NCBI RefSeq assembly: GCF_004208635.1 | Contig: NZ_CP035806.1 | Span: 992,001-1,056,000 of the forward strand | Reading direction: 5' to 3' | Source of the DNA: Leucobacter triazinivorans | GTDB lineage: Bacteria > Actinomycetota > Actinomycetes > Actinomycetales > Microbacteriaceae | Length of the DNA: 64,000 nucleotides | Part shown: piece by piece, positions 60,565-64,000 of the stretch | How the letters are laid out: every line of letters starts with the position of its first letter | Numbering within the stretch: position 1 is the first letter of the stretch | Notes under the pieces: generated by a model | What the model saw: only the letters and a program-made list of their open reading frames with translations | The model's database searches: none | What the model was told of the DNA's origin: nothing | Program-made: the position numbers and the translations under genes

Positions 60565-61551
60565 ATGGAGAACCGCGAGTTCTACGAGAGCATCACAAGC
60601 GAGCGCATGGCCCGTGCCGTCATCGCTTCAGTGGTACCGTCCGAGGACAGCACCACCGCCACCGCGCTCCACCATGCCGGGAACGGACTGGAGGCACTGC
60701 GCCTCGCGGTCGGTGATGATCCGATTCCCTCGGTTGGCGCACCGCATGCGCTCCTCTGGCGTCGACGCTTTGACATCGCAGACATCGACACGATCCGCAC
60801 CAACCTCGATCACGGAGAAGCAGAGGGCCAACAGGTTCTGATTCCTGGCGACCCGGACTGGCCCGCATCGCTCGCCGTCCTGGGCCGCTTGGCCCCGATT
60901 GCGCTCTGGGCACAGGGCGATACGAGCCTGCTTGCAGATCCTCCTGCGAGTCGTGCCGCGTTCGTCGGCGGTTCCGAATGTTCTCCGTATGGGTTCGAGG
61001 TCGCATCCGATCTGGCCGAGTGGATCGGGGCCGATGGCCGTGCCGTGGTCGCCATGCACGAGACCGGGATCGCAGAAGCCGTCACGCTCGGCGGGCTTCG
61101 TAACACCAACAAGGTGATTACGGTGCTGCCGCACGGGCTAGATCAGGAGACGGACGGCCTTGACTACCTCCGCAATAAGGTCGCAGGCGTCGGGCTGTTG
61201 GTCACCGACCGTCCTCCCGGTGCGCCGTTGTCGACGCGGAGCCACCGGATTCTCGCGGCACTCGCAGGGGTGACCACCGTGGTCGAAGCACAGCCCCGAT
61301 CCGATGCGATGATGGCCGCGTCGATCGCGCGCGACTGCGGCCGCGAAGTCGGCGCAGTCCCCGGCAGAGTCACCGACAAAGCCAGCGCGGGTAACAACGA
61401 GCTTCTCCGTCAAGGCGGGGCGCGTCTGGTCGCTGACGGCTCGGACATCGCCGACCTCCTCGACAGGAACTCCTACCGGATTGACATGTACGCACTCATG
61501 AGCGGAGCACCGCACCGCGAAGTATCGGCAGCATCCGGGCCGAGGCGCTGA
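60565..61551 (+). CDS. DprA-like (SLOG-fold) protein 1
   Basis: A 328-residue protein with a helical N-terminal domain and a DprA/SMF-like Rossmann domain. Late DprA-like segments are present: LLVTDRPPGAPLSTRSHRI, then TTVVEAQPRSDAMM and REVGAVPGRVTDKASAGNNE. Early motifs are altered (VGGSECSPYG; AMHETGIAEAVTLGGL in place of the SGGARGIDAAAH region). Canonical DprA binds single-stranded DNA for recombination; this may protect incoming DNA or sense nucleotides. It is the first of three paralogues. GC is near normal. Confidence 0.82.
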   Translation: MENREFYESITSERMARAVIASVVPSEDSTTATALHHAGNGLEALRLAVGDDPIPSVGAPHALLWRRRFDIADIDTIRTNLDHGEAEGQQVLIPGDPDWPASLAVLGRLAPIALWAQGDTSLLADPPASRAAFVGGSECSPYGFEVASDLAEWIGADGRAVVAMHETGIAEAVTLGGLRNTNKVITVLPHGLDQETDGLDYLRNKVAGVGLLVTDRPPGAPLSTRSHRILAALAGVTTVVEAQPRSDAMMAASIARDCGREVGAVPGRVTDKASAGNNELLRQGGARLVADGSDIADLLDRNSYRIDMYALMSGAPHREVSAASGPRR

Positions 61552-61560
61552 GGAGCCCAA

Positions 61561-62649
61561 ATGATCGAGAACCGACGGAGCCACGTTAAGTACGAGCTCA
61601 AGAACATCACTGATGAACGTCTCGCGCGGATCGCCCTGTGTCACCTCATGCCCAGCGGCAATGAAATGACCGGCGCACTCCTTGAGGGGTACGGAGCGGT
61701 GCAGACGCTGCGGTTCGGTCTGGGTGAGCGGCCACCTGGATACGATCAGACGACGCTTCGTGTCTGGCGACACCATTTCGCCCATTACGATCCTGCTGAA
61801 CTGGGGCAGGGCATCGAACTCGCACAGAGGCACAATCTTCGTGTATTGATTCCCGGCGACTCAGAATGGCCGTCGGGTCTGAACGACCTTGATCGGCAAG
61901 CGCCCTACGCACTCTGGGCTCGAGGCGGCAATCCAGAGATGCTCACGCGGGCGCTCCCGGAACGAGCTACGTTTACCGGTTGGCGAGCTGCGTCAAGCCA
62001 CAGTCTCTTCAACACTGATCGCCTCGCTACAGGTATGTCACAAGAAGGAGTGACCGTTGTGGCGACCTCATTGCCTGGAATCGGGCGCATGGCACTTGCA
62101 AGCACGCTCGGACAACCAGGTGGAGCGATAGCGACTTTCGCCAAAGGTCTTGATATGCGCAATGAGCGCCTCCCGGATCGCTTCTTTGATCGGGTTGCGG
62201 CGAACGGCATGCTACTGAGCGAAACCCCGCCTGGCCGCACCGCTTCAAGAGACACACTTCGCGGACAACTTCGCCTACTGGCCGCGCTCTCCGCGATGAC
62301 AACGGTGGTCGAGACAGCACCCCGGAGCGAAGTCATGAAAGTCGCTGCAATCGCGCTGAATCTCCGCCGGGTAGTCGGGGCCGTACCCGGCAAAGAAGGC
62401 TCGATCGGTGCAGACGCTTCAAACGAACTCCTGAGTGGAGGTCTGGTGCGGGATGTCACGACACCAGCCGACATCCTGCGCGGCCTCGAAGCATTCGGCA
62501 GGAAGCAAGCCTTCATCACCGCGGTTCTTGCAGGGCCGAGCACATCGGTGCAGACAGCCACGACTGCCCGGTCAGATCAGCTCCAACACCGATCAAGTCC
62601 CGCCGAGATTGCTCGCGGCCCGTCTCGTACTGCCCTAGAACCACGTTGA
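61561..62649 (+). CDS. DprA-like (SLOG-fold) protein 2
   Basis: A 362-residue paralogue of its neighbours, closest to gene 3. The N-terminal block GALLEGYGAVQTLRFGLGER, shared with gene 3, is clear. Late DprA-like segments read MLLSETPPGRTASRD, TVVETAPRSEVMKVAA and RVVGAVPGKEG. The nucleotide-loop region (TFTGWRAASSHS) lacks the usual G-S/T-R pattern. It starts 9 bp after gene 1 with GAGGAG upstream, so they form one operon. The C-terminal tail is Ser/Thr/Arg-rich. Confidence 0.82.
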   Translation: MIENRRSHVKYELKNITDERLARIALCHLMPSGNEMTGALLEGYGAVQTLRFGLGERPPGYDQTTLRVWRHHFAHYDPAELGQGIELAQRHNLRVLIPGDSEWPSGLNDLDRQAPYALWARGGNPEMLTRALPERATFTGWRAASSHSLFNTDRLATGMSQEGVTVVATSLPGIGRMALASTLGQPGGAIATFAKGLDMRNERLPDRFFDRVAANGMLLSETPPGRTASRDTLRGQLRLLAALSAMTTVVETAPRSEVMKVAAIALNLRRVVGAVPGKEGSIGADASNELLSGGLVRDVTTPADILRGLEAFGRKQAFITAVLAGPSTSVQTATTARSDQLQHRSSPAEIARGPSRTALEPR

Positions 62650-62688
62650 AATGGGCAGCAACGCGACCAGCAGCAGAACGGAGAGGTG

Positions 62689-63430
62689 ATGGAGCTCAAC
62701 GGCCAGCTCGCATTCGACTTCGAAGAGTTCGAGCGCGAAGACGCACGCAACAACCTCGCCTCATGGCAGGGCGCACCCCTGCACTTCACCACGGACTACT
62801 ATCCTCCGGCAGAGCTAGACCGTGCCTTCCAGCACTGGCAGTTTCTCTACGGCAACTTCGCCTCCATCCCGCACAGTCATATGTCATCGAGCCGCGGCAG
62901 TCGGGAACGCTACCAGCTTCGGAGACCACTCCATCGCGACGTTCTCGGCCGAGCTCCGACCCGATCACGGCCAGCTGGGGCCTGGAGATCTGCTCTATCA
63001 AGCGAACTGCGAGCCCTGCGGGTGGCATTCCGTGAGCAATACGGAGAACGATGTCGTCGAGGCTTGGCACGATCATGGCGTACCGGGCTGGCGAGAACTC
63101 CCCATCATCCCAGCGCAAATCCGGGTGAGCGACGGGAGCGGTGGCCTCACCAAGATTGCGAGGGCCTGGATCGCCAAGCACTACCCGACACACATGCAGA
63201 TTCCTGGCGCTCCGATCATCACTGAACGAGCCCGATATGCGACTCGGCATGTCAATGGGCGCTCCCCCTGGGGCGGCTACGACATCGCCTCGGTTGCCCT
63301 CGACCGCTCCGACCCCGAACTCGAGCGCCTTGAGCCTCCACCCCACCGCGCGGGCGCGACCGCGCTCGAAGCAGCACCGCCACGGAGACCGGCCGGCACG
63401 CATAAGTCGCCTGCCGTGCTGAGCCGCTGA
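62689..63430 (+). pseudogene. DUF6349-like gene broken by a frameshift
   Basis: The first part starts at ATG 62,689 (MELNGQLAFDFEEFERED) and reads well through FASIPHSHM to about 62,883. After that the frame of 62,822-63,430 is the coding one (GDLLYQANCEPCGWHSVSNT, ITERARYATRHVNGRSPWGG). The shift falls between about 62,880 and 62,930. The joined protein would have about 245 residues and match the DUF6349 family of actinobacterial mobile elements. A sequencing error or a real mutation is possible. GGAGAGGTG precedes the ATG. Confidence 0.75.
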
Positions 63431-63503
63431 ACCGCGTGAGTTCCTGCGGATCAGTTGCCCGAACCATACCTCTGGGGTGTATCGAGCACCCTTGGAGGCC
63501 ACC

Positions 63504-64000
63504 ATGTCTGAACGGTTTGCCCTTGCCCGCATCGACGACGAGCGTACGGCACGGGTCGCGCTGAGCTACATCATTCCGCTCGGACACGAGATCACCGGCG
63601 GCCTGCTCCAGGCTCACGGGGCCGTGCAGACGCTGCGATTTGCACTCGGCGAGCAGCCGAGGGGTCTCGATGCGGCGGCACTGGCGTACTGGCGCAACTA
63701 CTTCTCCGCCTACAATCCTGCGCATGTCGACCGGAGTGTGCAGTTCGCCAGAGAGCAAGGGCTCACGCTCGTCACTCCCGATGATGCCGACTGGCCGACC
63801 GCGCTCGACGCGCTCGGGTCACGGGCGCCTTACGCGCTCTGGATCAAGGGCTCCCGGCCCGAACTGCTGACGCGTCCACTCTCTGAGCGGGTCTCGATCA
63901 TCGGGGTACGTTCCGCGTCGGGCCGTGGCATGTACGACGCCGATCGGCTTGCGGTCGGGCTCAGCTTGCAGGACGTTACGATCGTCTCGACCGCTTCTCC
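63504..64000 (+). CDS. DprA-like protein 3, cut by the window end
   Basis: The first 165 residues of a third paralogue are present. It shares with protein 2 the N-terminal block GGLLQAHGAVQTLRFALGEQ and the conserved YALW motif. The nucleotide-loop region is RVSIIGVRSASGRG, closer to canonical DprA (VxIVGxRxAxxxG) than in genes 1 and 2. CTTGGAGGCC precedes the ATG. The three paralogues plus the DUF6349-like gene lie in the same direction. Confidence 0.82.
   Translation, partial: MSERFALARIDDERTARVALSYIIPLGHEITGGLLQAHGAVQTLRFALGEQPRGLDAAALAYWRNYFSAYNPAHVDRSVQFAREQGLTLVTPDDADWPTALDALGSRAPYALWIKGSRPELLTRPLSERVSIIGVRSASGRGMYDADRLAVGLSLQDVTIVSTAS

Larger units (their letters stand above)
58263..64000. 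mobile_element. Integrative element 2 (left part only)
   Basis: The region starts at the inner att copy and has an arm motif at 58,390-58,406 matching element 1. The gene content is typical of actinobacterial mobile elements: NTase pair, DprA-like genes, DUF6349-like gene. The element should end at the intact tRNA-Pro gene beyond 64,000, where its own integrase would be expected. Confidence 0.7.

Overview
The window is a high-GC chromosome segment of an actinobacterium, most likely a member of the Microbacteriaceae and possibly Leucobacter-like. The family call rests on very high GC at third codon positions, the Suf/NadA/NrtR/CsoR gene types and dense actinobacterial gene order. The genus is a guess. 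Positions 1 to about 50.8 kb look like ordinary chromosome. Positions 50,822 to the window end look like a tRNA-borne accessory region, visibly poorer in GC in its first part.

Chromosomal part. On the minus strand from 6 kb to 0 lie rsmI, a small membrane protein, an FKBP lipoprotein, dxr and an RseP-type protease that runs off the left edge. Plus-strand genes follow: a DsbA-like membrane protein, an MFS transporter, sufS-sufU and an AlkD-like repair protein. A LysR regulator is divergent from a stand-alone SdhA-like flavoprotein. A minus-strand operon, nrtR-nadA-nadB-nadC with a NifS-like cysteine desulfurase at its end, makes NAD de novo and has a clear promoter with a 10+10 bp palindrome at the NrtR position. 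Further right are cspA, a FadH-type reductase, an M20 peptidase, a DHA2 transporter, and a TetR gene divergent from a complete oligopeptide/nickel-type ABC transporter. Then come topoisomerase IB and a YbdK ligase, a CDF transporter, an OtsA-OtsB fusion, two CBS/CNNM-type membrane proteins, a copper P-type ATPase with CsoR and its operator, and tspO.

Accessory part. A 37-bp sequence equal to the 3' end of a tRNA-Pro gene, CCA included, occurs at 50,822-50,858 and again at 58,263-58,299. Neither copy carries the 5' half of the tRNA. The best reading is two integrative elements in tandem, with the intact tRNA beyond the right edge. Element 1 (about 7.44 kb) has an excisionase-like gene and a frameshifted tyrosine integrase at its right end. 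Its cargo is a three-gene operon of sce7726-like PD-(D/E)XK protein, sce7725-like protein and HEPN/RES-domain NAD-attacking protein, plus a DUF3892 protein and a TetR/DoxX pair. I regard the three-gene operon as the best candidate for an uncharacterised defence or toxin system.

Element 2 starts at 58.3 kb and is cut by the window end. It has a nucleotidyltransferase (DUF6932-like) overlapping a gene of unknown function, with a perfect 16-bp palindrome across the start codon. It also has a small membrane protein, three DprA-like (SLOG-fold) paralogues and a frameshifted DUF6349-like gene.

The chromosome also holds several dispersed palindromic and tandem repeat families, listed individually. 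No rRNA, complete tRNA, CRISPR array or insertion sequence was seen.
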